DNA from: Clusia tigrina
Taxonomy: Eukaryota; Arthropoda; Insecta; Diptera; Clusiidae
Length of the DNA: 64,000 nucleotides
Direction of reading: 5' to 3'
NCBI GenBank assembly: GCA_920105625.2
Contig: OV050033.1
Location: 110,135,700 to 110,199,699, forward strand
The notes beneath the pieces are model-generated. The model did no database searches. It was not told the origin of the DNA and was given only the letters and a program-made list of their open reading frames with translations. The translations under genes and the position numbers were made by a program. The stretch's first letter is position 1, and each line of letters opens with the position of its first letter. This document shows positions 25,674-38,800 of this stretch, piece by piece.

Positions 25674-28600
25674 AATCAAACGCTGATAAAACTTCAAATG
25701 GCCCTAACTTCTATACGGTACGTCCTACACCTAACAAAGTTTGCAATATACAAATGCTTGTAACTTTTTACTGGAGGGTCATAAAACCTTGAAATTTTGT
25801 AACAATAAAGTACTCGAGCCTCTTGTAAATTTAAGCTATCGCTCAAAGCTATGCTACCCTTAACTCCCAAATCAAACACTGATAAAACTTCAAACGGCCC
25901 TAACTTCTATACGGTACGTCCTACACCTATCAAAGTTTGCAACATACAGATGCTTATAACTTTTTACTGGAGGGTCATAAAACCTTGAAATTTTGTAACA
26001 ATAAAGTACTCGAGCCTCTTGTCAATTTAAGCTATCGCTCAAAGCTTTGCTACCCTGGAGTCCCAAATCAAATACTGATAAAACTTCAAATGGCCCTAAC
26101 TTCTATACGGTTCGTCCTACACCTATCAAAGTTTGCAACATACAAATGCTTGTAACTTTTTACTGCAGCGTCATAAAACCTTGAATTTTTGTAACAATAA
26201 AGTACTCGAGCCTCTTGTAAATTTAAGCTATCGCTCAAAGCTATGCTACCCTTGACTCCCAAATCAAACACTGATAAAACTTCAAACGGCCCTAACTTCT
26301 ATACGGTACGTCCTACACCTATCAAAGTTTGCAACATACAAATGCTTGTAACTTTTTACTGGAGCGTCATAAAACCTTGAAATTTTGTAACAATAAAGTA
26401 CTCGAGCATCTTGTCAATTTAAGCTATCGCTCAAAGCTATGCTACCCTGGAGTCCCAAATCAAACACTGATAAAACTTCAAATGGCCCTAACTTCTATAC
26501 GGTTCGTCCTACACCTATCAAAGTTTGCAACATACAAATGCTTGTAACTTTTTACTGCAGCGTCATAAAACCTTGAAATTTTGTAACAATAAAGTACTCG
26601 AGCCTCTTGTAAATTTAAGCTATCGCTCAAAGCTATGCTACCCTTGACTCCCAAATCAAACACTGATAAAACTTCAAATGGCCCTAACTTCTATACGGTA
26701 CGTCCTACACCTATCAAAGTTTGCAACATACAAATGCTTGTAACTTTTTACTGGAGCGTCATAAAACCTTGAAATTTTGTAACAATAAAGTACTCGAGCC
26801 TCTTGTCAATTTAAGCTATCGCTCAAAGCTATGCTACCCTTGAGAACCAAATCAAACGCTGATAAAACTTCAAATGGCCCTAACTTCTATACGGTACGTC
26901 CTACACCTATCAAAGTTTGCAATATACAAATGCTTGTAACTTTTTACTGGAGGGTCATAAAACCTTGAAATTTTGTAACAATAAAGTACTCGAGCCTCTT
27001 GTAAATTTAAGCTATCGCTCAAAGCTATGCTACCCTTAACTCCCAAATCAAACACTGATAAAACTTCAAACGGCCCTAATTTCTATACGGTACGTCCTAC
27101 ACCTATCAAAGTTTGCAACATACAGATGCTTATAACTTTTTACTGGAGGGTCATAAAACCTTGAAATTTTGTAACAATAAAGTACTCGAGCCTCTTGTCA
27201 ATTTAAGCTATCGCTCAAAGCTATGCTACCCTGGAGTCCCAAATCAAATACTGATAAAACTTCAAATGGCCCTAACTTCTATACGGTTCGTCCTACACCT
27301 ATCAAAGTTTGCAACATACAAATGCTTGTAACTTTTTACTGCAGCGTCATAAAACCTTGAATTTTTGTAACAATAAAGTACTCGAGCCTCTTGTAAATTT
27401 AAGCTATCGCTCAAAGCTATGCTACCCTTGACTCCCAAATCAAACACTGATAAAACTTCAAACGGCCCTAACTTCTATACGGTACGTCCTACACCTATCA
27501 AAGTTTGCAACATACAAATGCTTGTAACTTTTTACTGGAGCGTCATAAAACCTTGAAATTTTGTAACAATAAAGTACTCGAGCCTCTTGTAAATTTAAGC
27601 TATCGCTCAAAGCTATGCTACCCTTGACTCCCAAATCAAACACTGATAAAACTTCAAACGGCCCTAACTTCTATACGGTACGTCCTAAACCTATCAAAGT
27701 TTGCAACATACAAATGCTTGTAACTTTTTACTGGAGCGTCATAAAACCTTGAAATTTTGTAACAATAAAGTACTCGAGCCTCTTGTAAATTTAAGCTATC
27801 GCTCAAAGCTATGTTACCCTTGACTCCCAAATCAAACACTGATAAAACTTCAAACGGCCCTAACTTCTATACGGTACGTCCTACACCTATCAAAGTTTGC
27901 AACATACAGATGCTTATAACTTTTTACTGGAGGGTCATAAAACCTTGAAATTTTGTAACAATAAAGTACTCGAGCCTCTTGTCAATTTAAGCTATCGCTC
28001 AAAGCTATGCTTCCCTTGACTCCAAAATCAAACACTGATAAAACTTCAAATGGCCCTAACTTCTATACGGTACGTCCTGCACCTATCAAAGTTTGCAACC
28101 TACAATTACTGGCAACTTTTTACTGCAGCGTCATAAAACCTTGAAAATTTGTAACAATAAAGTACTCGAGCCTCTTATCAATTTAAGCTATCGCTCAAAG
28201 CTATGCTACCCTGGAGTCCCAAATCAAACGCTGATAAAACTTCAAATGGCCCTAACTTCTATACGGTACGTCCTACACCTAACAAAGTTTGCAATATACA
28301 AATGCTTGTAACTTTTTACTGGAGGGTCATAAAACCTTGAAATTTTGTAACAATAAAGTACTCGAGCCTCTTGTAAATTTAAGCTATCGCTCAAAGCTAT
28401 GCTACCCTTAACTCCCAAATCAAACACTGATAAAACTTCAAACGGCCCTAACTTCTATACGGTACGTCCTACACCTATCAAAGTTTGCAACATACAGATG
28501 CTTATAACTTTTTACTGGAGGGTCATAAAACCTTGAAATTTTGTAACAATAAAGTACTCGAGCCTCTTGTCAATTTAAGCTATCGCTCAAAGCTTTGCTA

Positions 28601-30722
28601 CCCTGGAGTCCCAAATCAAATACTGATAAAACTTCAAATGGCCCTAACTTCTATACGGTTCGTCCTACACCTATCAAAGTTTGCAACATACAAATGCTTG
28701 TAACTTTTTACTGCAGCGTCATAAAACCTTGAATTTTTGTAACAATAAAGTACTCGAGCCTCTTGTAAATTTAAGCTATCGCTCAAAGCTATGCTACCCT
28801 TGACTCCCAAATCAAACACTGATAAAACTTCAAACGGCCCTAACTTCTATACGGTACGTCCTACACCTATCAAAGTTTGCAACATACAAATGCTTGTAAC
28901 TTTTTACTGGAGCGTCATAAAACCTTGAAATTTTGTAACAATAAAGTACTCGAGCATCTTGTCAATTTAAGCTATCGCTCAAAGCTATGCTACCCTGGAG
29001 TCCCAAATCAAACACTGATAAAACTTCAAATGGCCCTAACTTCTATACGGTTCGTCCTACACCTATCAAAGTTTGCAACATACAAATGCTTGTAACTTTT
29101 TACTGCAGCGTCATAAAACCTTGAAATTTTGTAACAATAAAGTACTCGAGCCTCTTGTAAATTTAAGCTATCGCTCAAAGCTATGCTACCCTTGACTCCC
29201 AAATCAAACACTGATAAAACTTCAAATGGCCCTAACTTCTATACGGTACGTCCTACACCTATCAAAGTTTGCAACATACAAATGCTTGTAACTTTTTACT
29301 GGAGCGTCATAAAACCTTGAAATTTTGTAACAATAAAGTACTCGAGCCTCTTGTCAATTTAAGCTATCGCTCAAAGCTATGCTACCCTTGAGAACCAAAT
29401 CAAACGCTGATAAAACTTCAAATGGCCCTAACTTCTATACGGTACGTCCTACACCTATCAAAGTTTGCAATATACAAATGCTTGTAACTTTTTACTGGAG
29501 GGTCATAAAACCTTGAAATTTTGTAACAATAAAGTACTCGAGCCTCTTGTAAATTTAAGCTATCGCTCAAAGCTATGCTACCCTTAACTCCCAAATCAAA
29601 CACTGATAAAACTTCAAACGGCCCTAATTTCTATACGGTACGTCCTACACCTATCAAAGTTTGCAACATACAGATGCTTATAACTTTTTACTGGAGGGTC
29701 ATAAAACCTTGAAATTTTGTAACAATAAAGTACTCGAGCCTCTTGTCAATTTAAGCTATCGCTCAAAGCTATGCTACCCTGGAGTCCCAAATCAAATACT
29801 GATAAAACTTCAAATGGCCCTAACTTCTATACGGTTCGTCCTACACCTATCAAAGTTTGCAACATACAAATGCTTGTAACTTTTTACTGCAGCGTCATAA
29901 AACCTTGAATTTTTGTAACAATAAAGTACTCGAGCCTCTTGTAAATTTAAGCTATCGCTCAAAGCTATGCTACCCTTGACTCCCAAATCAAACACTGATA
30001 AAACTTCAAACGGCCCTAACTTCTATACGGTACGTCCTACACCTATCAAAGTTTGCAACATACAAATGCTTGTAACTTTTTACTGGAGCGTCATAAAACC
30101 TTGAAATTTTGTAACAATAAAGTACTCGAGCCTCTTGTAAATTTAAGCTATCGCTCAAAGCTATGCTACCCTTGACTCCCAAATCAAACACTGATAAAAC
30201 TTCAAACGGCCCTAACTTCTATACGGTACGTCCTAAACCTATCAAAGTTTGCAACATACAAATGCTTGTAACTTTTTACTGGAGCGTCATAAAACCTTGA
30301 AATTTTGTAACAATAAAGTACTCGAGCCTCTTGTAAATTTAAGCTATCGCTCAAAGCTATGTTACCCTTGACTCCCAAATCAAACACTGATAAAACTTCA
30401 AACGGCCCTAACTTCTATACGGTACGTCCTACACCTATCAAAGTTTGCAACATACAGATGCTTATAACTTTTTACTGGAGGGTCATAAAACCTTGAAATT
30501 TTGTAACAATAAAGTACTCGAGCCTCTTGTCAATTTAAGCTATCGCTCAAAGCTATGCTTCCCTTGACTCCAAAATCAAACACTGATAAAACTTCAAATG
30601 GCCCTAACTTCTATACGGTACGTCCTGCACCTATCAAAGTTTGCAACCTACAATTACTGGTAACTTTTTACTGCAGCGTCATAAAACCTTGAAAATTTGT
30701 AACAATAAAGTACTCGAGCCTC
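25674..30722 (+). repeat. Thirteen-monomer tandem duplication, 2,548-bp period, with nested 6-mer
   Basis: Units at about 25674-28221 and 28222-30722 correspond at 2,548 bp (13 x 196). Shared rare states include CTAACAAAG near 25733/28281, AAATACTGAT near 26070/28618, TTGAATTTTTG near 26184/28732, GAGCATCTTG joined to full-length monomers near 26405/28953, CCTAAACC near 27685/30233, ATGTTACCC near 27812/30360 and CCTGCACC near 28077/30625. Within each unit a 6-monomer segment repeats at 1,176 bp (25694 versus 26870, and so on). Left flanks differ (TTGAGAACC versus TGGAGTCCC). At the right end CTTATCAATTT changes to CTTATAAATTT. Confidence 0.9.
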
Positions 30723-31762
30723 TTATAAATTTAAGCTATCGCTCAAAGCTATGCTACCCTTGACTCCCAAATCAAACACTGATAAAACTTCAAACGGCCC
30801 TAACTTCTATACGGTACGTCCTACACCTATCAAAGTTTGCAACATACAAATGCTTGTAACTTTTTACTGGAGCGTCATAAAACTTTGAAATTTTGTAACA
30901 ATAAAGTACTCGAGCCTCTTGTAAATTTAAGCTATCGCTCAAAGCTATGCTACCCTTGACTCCCAAATCAAACACTGATAAAACTTCAAACGGCCCTAAC
31001 TTCTATACGGTACGTCCTACACCTATCAAAGTTTGCAACATACAGATGCTTATAACTTTTTACTGGAGGGTCATAAAACCTTGAAATTTTGTAACAATAA
31101 AGTACTCGAGCCTCTTGTCAATTTAAGCTATCGCTCAAAGCTATGCTACCCTGGAGTCCCAAATCAAACACTGATAGAACTTCAAATGGCCCTAACTTCT
31201 ATACGGTTCGTCCTACACCTATCAAAGTTTGCAACATACAAATGCTTGTAACTTTTTACTGCAGCGTCATATAACCTTGAAATTTTGTAACAATAAAGTA
31301 CTCGAGCCTCTTGTAAATTTAAGCTATCGCTCAAAGCTATGCTACCCTTGACTCCCAAATCAAACACTGATAAAACTTCAAATGGCCCTAACTTATATAC
31401 GGTACGTCCTACACCTATCAAAGTTTGCAACATACAGATGCTTATAACTTTTTACTGGAGCGTCATAAAACTTTGAAATTTGGAACAATAAAATACTCGA
31501 GCATCTTGTCAATTTAAGCTATCGCTCAAAACTATGCTACCCTTGAGTCCCAAATCAAACACTGATAAAACTTCAAATGGCCCTAACTTCTATACGGTAC
31601 GTCCTACCTCTATCAAAGTTTGCAACCTACAATTACTGGTAACTTTTTACTGCAGCGTCATATAACCTTGAAATTTTGTAACAATAAAGTACTCGAGCCT
31701 CTTGTAAATTTAAGCTATCGCTCAAAGCTATGCTACCCTTGACTCCCAAATCAAACACTGAT

Positions 31763-31962
31763 AAAACTTCAAATGGCCCTAACTTCTATACGGTACGTCC
31801 TACACCTATCAAAGTTTGCAACCTACAATTACTGGTAACTTTTTACTGCAGCGTCATAAAACCTTGAAATTTTGTAACAATAAAGTATGTACTCGAGCCT
31901 CTTGTAAATTTAAGCTATCGCTCAAAGCTATGCTACCCTTGACTCCCAAATCAAACACTGAT
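31763..31962 (+). repeat. 200-bp monomer (4-bp insertion), copy 1
   Basis: AAAGTACTCGAG is replaced by AAAGTATGTACTCGAG, an insertion of 4 bp at about 31886-31889 that looks like a local duplication of GTAY. The distance between flanking AAAAC starts is 200 bp. The monomer also carries CCTACAATTACTGG and GCAGCG. Confidence 0.93.
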
Positions 31963-34900
31963 AAAACTTCAAACGGCCCTAACTTCTATACGGTACGTCC
32001 TACACCTATCAAAGTTTGCAACATACAAATGCTTGTAACTTTTTACTGGAGCGTCATAAAACCTTGAAATTTTGTAACAATAAAGTACTCGAGCCTCTTG
32101 TAAATTTAAGCTATCGCTCAAAGCTATGCTACCCTTGACTCCCAAATCAAACACTGATAAAACTTCAAACGGCCCTAACTTCTATACGGTACGTCCTACA
32201 CCTATCAAAGTTTGCAACATACAGATGCTTATAACTTTTTACTGGAGGGTCATAAAACCTTGAAATTTTGTAACAATAAAGCACTCGAGCCTCTTGTCAA
32301 TTTAAGCTATCGCTCAAAGCTATGCTACCCTGGAGTCCCAAATCAAACACTGATAAAACTTCAAATGGCCCTAACTTCTATACGGTTCGTCCTACACCTA
32401 TCAAAGTTTGCAACATACAAATGCTTGTAACTTTTTACTGCAGCGTCATATAACCTTGAAATTTTGTAACAATAAAGTACTCGAGCCTCTTGTAAATTTA
32501 AGCTATCGCTCAAAACTATGCTACCCTTGACTCCCAAATCAAACACTGATAAAACTTCAAATGGCCCTAACTTCTATACGGTACGTCCTACACCTATCAA
32601 AGTTTGCAACATACAGATGCTTATAACTTTTTACTGGAGCGTCATAAAACTTTGAAATTTGGAACAATAAAATACTCGAGCATCTTGTCAATTTAAGCTA
32701 TCGCTCAAAGCTATGCTACCCTTGAGTCCCAAATCAAACACTGATAAAACTTCAAATGGCCCTAACTTCTATACGGTACGTCCTACACTTATCAAAGTTT
32801 GCAACATACAAATGCTTGTAACTTTTTACTGGAGCGTCATAAAACCTTGAAATTTTGTAACAATAAAGTACTCGAGCCTCTTGTCAATTTAAGCTATCGC
32901 TCAAAGCTATGCTACCCTTGAGTCCCAAATCAAACACTGATAAAACTTCAAATGGCCCTAACTTCTATTCGGAACGTCCTACCCCTATCAAAGTTTGCAA
33001 CCTACAATTGCTTGTAACTTTTTACTGCAGCGTCATAAAACCTTGAAATTTTGAAACAATAAAGTACTCGAGCCTCTTGTAAATTTAAGCTATCGCTCAA
33101 AGCTATGCTACCCTTGACTCCCAAATCAAACACTGATAAAACTTCAAACGGCCCTAACTTCTATACGGTACGTCCTACACCTATCAAAGTTTGCAACATA
33201 CAAATGCTTGTAACTTTTTACTGGAGCGTCATAAAACTTTGAAATTTTGTAACAATGAAGTACTCGAGCCTCTTGTAAATTTAAGCTATCGCTCAAAGCT
33301 ATGCTACCCTTGAGTCCCAAATCAAACACTAATAAATCTTCAAATGGCCCTAACTTCTATACGGTACGTCCTACACCTATCAAAGTTTGCAACATACAGA
33401 TGCTTATAACTTTTTACTGGAGCGTCATAAAACCTTGAAATTTTGTAACAATAAAGTACTCGAGCCTCTTGTCAATTTAAGCTATCGCTCAAAGCTTTGC
33501 TACCCTTGAGTCCCAAATCAAACACTGATAAAACTCTAAATGGCCCTAACTTCTATACGGTACGTCCTACACCTATCAAAGTTTGCAACATACAAATGCT
33601 TGTAACTTTTTACTGCAGCGTCATAAAACCTTGAAATTTTGTAACAATAAAGTACTCGAGCCTCTTGTAAATTCAAGCTATCGCTCAAAGCTATGCTACC
33701 CTTGACTCCCAAATCAAACACTGATAAAACTTCAAACGGCCCTAACTGCTATACGGTACGTCCTACACCTATCAAAGTTTGCACCATACAGATGCTTATA
33801 ACTTTTTACTGGAGGGTCATAAAACCTGGAAATTTTGTAACAATAAAGTACTCGAGCCTCTTGTAAATTTAAGCTATCGCTCAAAGCTATGCTACCCTTG
33901 ACTCCCAAATCAAACACTGATAAAACTTCAAATGGCCCTAACTTCTATACGGTACGTCCTGCACCTATCAAAGTTTGCAACCTACAATTACTGGTAACTT
34001 TTTACTGCAGCGTCATAAAACCTTGAAATTTTGTAACAATAAAGTACTCGAGCCTCTTGTAAATTTAAGCTATCGCTCAAAGCTATGCTACCCTTGACTC
34101 CCAAATCAAACACTGATAAAACTTCAAACGGCCCTAACTTCTATACGGTACGTCCTACACCTATCAAAGTTTGCAACATACAAATGCTTGTAACTTTTTA
34201 CTGGAGCGTCATAAAACCTTGAAATTTTGTAACAATAAAGTACTCGAGCCTCTTGTAAATTTAAGCTATCGCTCAAAGCTATGCTACCCTTGACTCCCAA
34301 ATCAAACACTGATAAAACTTCAAACGGCCCTAACTTCTATACGGTACGTCCTACACCTATCAAAGTTTGCAACATACAGATGCTTATAACTTTTTACTGG
34401 AGGGTCATAAAACCTTGAAATTTTGTAACAATAAAGTACTCGAGCCTCTTGTCAATTTAAGCTATCGCTCAAAGCTATGCTACCCTGGAGTCCCAAATCA
34501 AACACTGATAAAACTTCAAATGGCCCTAACTTCTATACGGTTCGTCCTACACCTATCAAAGTTTGCAACATAGAAATGCTTGTAACTTTTTACTGCAGCG
34601 TCATATAACCTTGAAATTTTGTAACAATAAAGTACTCGAGCCTCTTGTAAATTTAAGCTATCGCTCAAAGCTATGCTACCCTTGACTCCCAAATCAAACA
34701 CTGATAAAACTTCAAATGGCCCTAACTTCTATACGGTACGTCCTACACCTATCAAAGTTTGCAACATACAGATGCTTATAACTTTTTACTGGAGCGTCAT
34801 AAAACTTTGAAATTTGGAACAATAAAATACTCGAGCATCTTGTCAATTTAAGCTATCGCTCAAAGCTATGCTACCCTTGAGTCCCAAATCAAACACTGAT

Positions 34901-35681
34901 AAAACTTCAAATGGCCCTAACTTCTATACGGTACGTCCTACACCTATCAAAGTTTGCAACATACAAATGCTTGTAACTTTTTACTGGAGCGTCATAAAAC
35001 CTTGAAATTTTGTAACAATAAAGTACTCGAGCCTCTTGTCAATTTAAGCTATCGCTCAAAGCTATGCTACCCTTGACTCCCAAATCAAACACTGATAAAA
35101 CTTCAAATGGCCCTAACTTCTATACGGTACGTCCTACACCTATCAAAGTTTGCAACATACAAATGCTTGTAACTTTTTACTGGAGCGTCATAAAACCTTG
35201 AAATTTTGTAACAATAAAGTACTCGAGCCTCTTGTCAATTTAAGCTATCGCTCAAAGCTATGCTACCCTTGAGTCCCAAATCAAACGCTGATAAAACTTC
35301 AAATGGCCCTAACTTCTATATGGTACGTCCTACACCTATCAAAGTTTGCAATATACAAATGCTTGTAAGTTTTTACTGGAGGGTCATAAAACCTTGAAAT
35401 TTTGTAACAATAAAGTACTCGAGCCTCTTGTAAATTTAAGCTATCGCTCAAAGCTATGCTACCCTTGACTCCCAAATCAAACACTGATAAAACTTCAAAC
35501 GGCCCTAACTTCTATACGGTACGTCCTACACCTATCAAAATTTGCAACATACAGATGCTTATAACTTTTTACTGGAGGGACATAAAACCTTGAAATTTTG
35601 TAACAATAAAGTACTCGAGCCTCTTGTCAATTTAAGCTATCGCTCAAAGCTATGCTACCCTTGACTCCCAAATCAAACACT

Positions 35682-35877
35682 GATAAAACTTCAAATGGCC
35701 CTAACTTCTATACGGTACGTCCTACACCTATCAAAGTTTGCAACATACAGATGCTTATAACTTTTTACTGGAGCGTCATAAAACTTTGAAATTTGGAACA
35801 ATAAAATACTCGAGCAACCATGTCAATTTAAGCTATCGCTCAAAGCTATGCTACCCTGGAGTCCCAAATCAAACACT
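35682..35877 (+). repeat. Short-type monomer restored to 196 bp by a second indel
   Basis: This monomer has the 1-bp deletion type (ATTTGGAACAATAAAATACT) but reads GAGCAACCATGTC instead of GAGCATCTTGTC near 35813-35825, which adds 1 bp and several substitutions. The total length returns to 196 bp. Its partner lies 22,335 bp downstream, near 58017-58212. I saw this form nowhere else. Confidence 0.85.
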
Positions 35878-38800
35878 GATAAAACTTCAAATGGCCCTAA
35901 CTTCTATACGATTCGTCCTACACCTATCAAAGTTTGCAACATACAAATGCTTGTAACTTTTTACTGCAGCGTCATAAAACCTTGAAATTTTGTAACAATA
36001 AAGTACTCGAGCCTCTTGTAAATTTAAGCTATCGCTCAAAGCCATGCTACCCTTGACTCCCAAATCAAACACTGATAAAACTTCAAATGGCCCTAACTTC
36101 TATACGGTACGTCCTACACCTATCAAAGTTTGCAACATACAAATGCTTGTAACTTTTTACTGGAGCGTCATAAAACCTTGAAATTTTGTAACAATAAAGT
36201 ACTCGAGCCTCTTGTCAATTTAAGCTATCGCTCAAAGCTATGCTACCCTTGAGTCCCAAATCAAACGCTGATAAAACTTCAAATGGCCCTAACTTCTATA
36301 CGGTACGTCCTACACCTATCAAAGTTTGCAATATACAAATGCTTGTAACTTTTTACTGGAGTGTCATAAAACCTTGAAATTTTGTAACAATAAAGTACTC
36401 GAGCCTCTTGTAAATTTAAGCTATCGCTCAAAGCTATGCTACCCTTGACTCCCAAATCAAACACTGATAAAACTTCAAACGGCCCTAACTTCTATACGGT
36501 ACGTCCTACACCTATCAAAGTTTGCAACATACAGATGCTTATAACTTTTTACTGGAGGGTCATAAAACCTTGAAATTTTGTAACAATAAAGTACTCGAGC
36601 CTCTTGTCAATTTAAGCTATCGCTCAAAGCTATGCTACCCTTGACTCCCAAATCAAACACTGATAAAACTTCAAATGGCCCTAACTTCTATACGGTACGT
36701 CCTACACCTATCAAAGTTTGCAACATACAGATGCTTATAACTTTTTACTGGAGCGTCATAAAACTTTGAAATTTGGAACAATAAAATACTCGAGCATCTT
36801 GTCAATTTAAGCTATCGCTCAAAGCTATGCTACCCTGGAGTCCCAAATCAAACACTGATAAAACTTCAAATGGCCCTAACTTCTATACGGTTCGTCCTAC
36901 ACCTATCAAAGTTTGCAACATACAAATGCTTGTAACTTTTTACTGCAGCGTCATATAACCTTGAAATTTTGTAACAATAAAGTACTCGAGCCTCTTGTCA
37001 ATTTAAGCTATCGCTCAAAGCTATGCTACCCTGGAGTCCCAAATCAAACACTGATAAAACTTCAAATGGCCCTAACTTCTATACGGTTCGTCCTACACCT
37101 ATCAAAGTTTGCAACATACAAATGCTTGTAACTTTTTACTGCAGCGTCATAAAACCTTGAAATTTTGTAACAATAAAGTACTCGGGCCTCTTGTAAATTT
37201 AAGCTATCGCTCAAAGCTATGCTACCCTTGACTCCCAAATCAAACACTGATAAAACTTCAAACGGCCCTAACTTCTATACGGTACGTCCTACACCTATCA
37301 AAGTTTGCAACATACAAATGCTTGTAACTTTTTACTGGAGCGTCATAAAACCTTGAAATTTTGTAACAATAAAGTACTCGAGCCTCTTGTAAATTTAAGC
37401 TATCGCTCAAAGCTATGCTACCCTTGACTCCCAAATCAAACACTGATAAAACTTCAAACGGCCCTAACTTCTATACGGTACGTCCTACACCTATCAAAGT
37501 TTGCAACATACAAATGCTTGTAACTTTTTACTGGAGCGTCATAAAACCTTGAAATTTTGTAACAATAAAGTACTCGAGCCTCTTGTAAATTTAAGCTATC
37601 GCTGAAAGCTATGCTACCCTTGACTCCCAAATCAAACACTGATAAAACTTCAAACGGCCCTAACTTCTATACGGTACGTCCTACACCTATCAAAGTTTGC
37701 AACATACAGATGCTTATAACTTTTTACTGGAGGGTCATAAAACCTTGAAATTTTGTAACAATAAAGTACTCGAGCCTCTTGTCAATTTAAGCTATCGCTC
37801 AAAGCTATGCTACCCTGGAGTCCCAAATCAAACACTGATAAAACTTCAAATGGCCCTAACTTCTATACGGTTCGTCCTACACCTATCAAAGTTTGCAACA
37901 TACAAATGCTTGTAACTTTTTACTGCAGCGTCATATAACCTTGAAATTTTGTAACAATAAAGTACTCGAGCCCCTTGTCAATTTAAGCTATCGCTCAAAG
38001 CTATGCTACCCTTGACTCCCAAATCAAACACTGATAAAATTTCAAATGGCCCTAACTTCTATACGGTACGTCCTACACCTATCAAAGTTTGCAACATACA
38101 GATGCTTATAACTTTTTACTGGAGCGTCATAAAACTTTGAAATTTGGAACAATAAAATACTTAAGCATCTTGTCAATTTAAGCTATCGCTCAAAGCTATG
38201 CTACCCTTGAGTCCCAAATCAAACACTGATAAAACTTCAAATGGCCCTAACTTCTATACGGTACGTCCTACACTTATCAAAGTTTGCAACATACAAATGC
38301 TTGTAACTTTTTACTGGAGGGTCATAAAACCTTGAAATTTTCTAACAATAAAGTACTCGAGCCTCTTGTCAATTTAAGCTATCGCTCAAAGCTATGCTAC
38401 CCTTGAGTCCCAAATCAAACGCTGATAAAACTTCAAATGGCCCTAACTTCTATACGGTACGTCCTACACCTATCAAAATTTGCAATATACAAATGCTTGT
38501 AACTTTTTACTGGAGGGTCATAAAACCTTGAAATTTTGTAACAATAAAGTACTCGAGCCTCTTGTCAATTTAAGATATCGCTCAAAGCTATGCTACCCTT
38601 TAGTCCCAAATCAAACACTGATAAAACTTCAAATGGCCCTAACTTCTATACGGAACGTCCTACCCCTATCAAAGTTTGCAACCTACAATTGCTTGTAACT
38701 TTTTACTGCAGCGTCATAAAACCTTGAAATTTTGTAACAATAAAGTACTCGAGCCTCTTGTAAATTTAAGCTATCGCTCAAAGCTATGCTACCCTTGACT

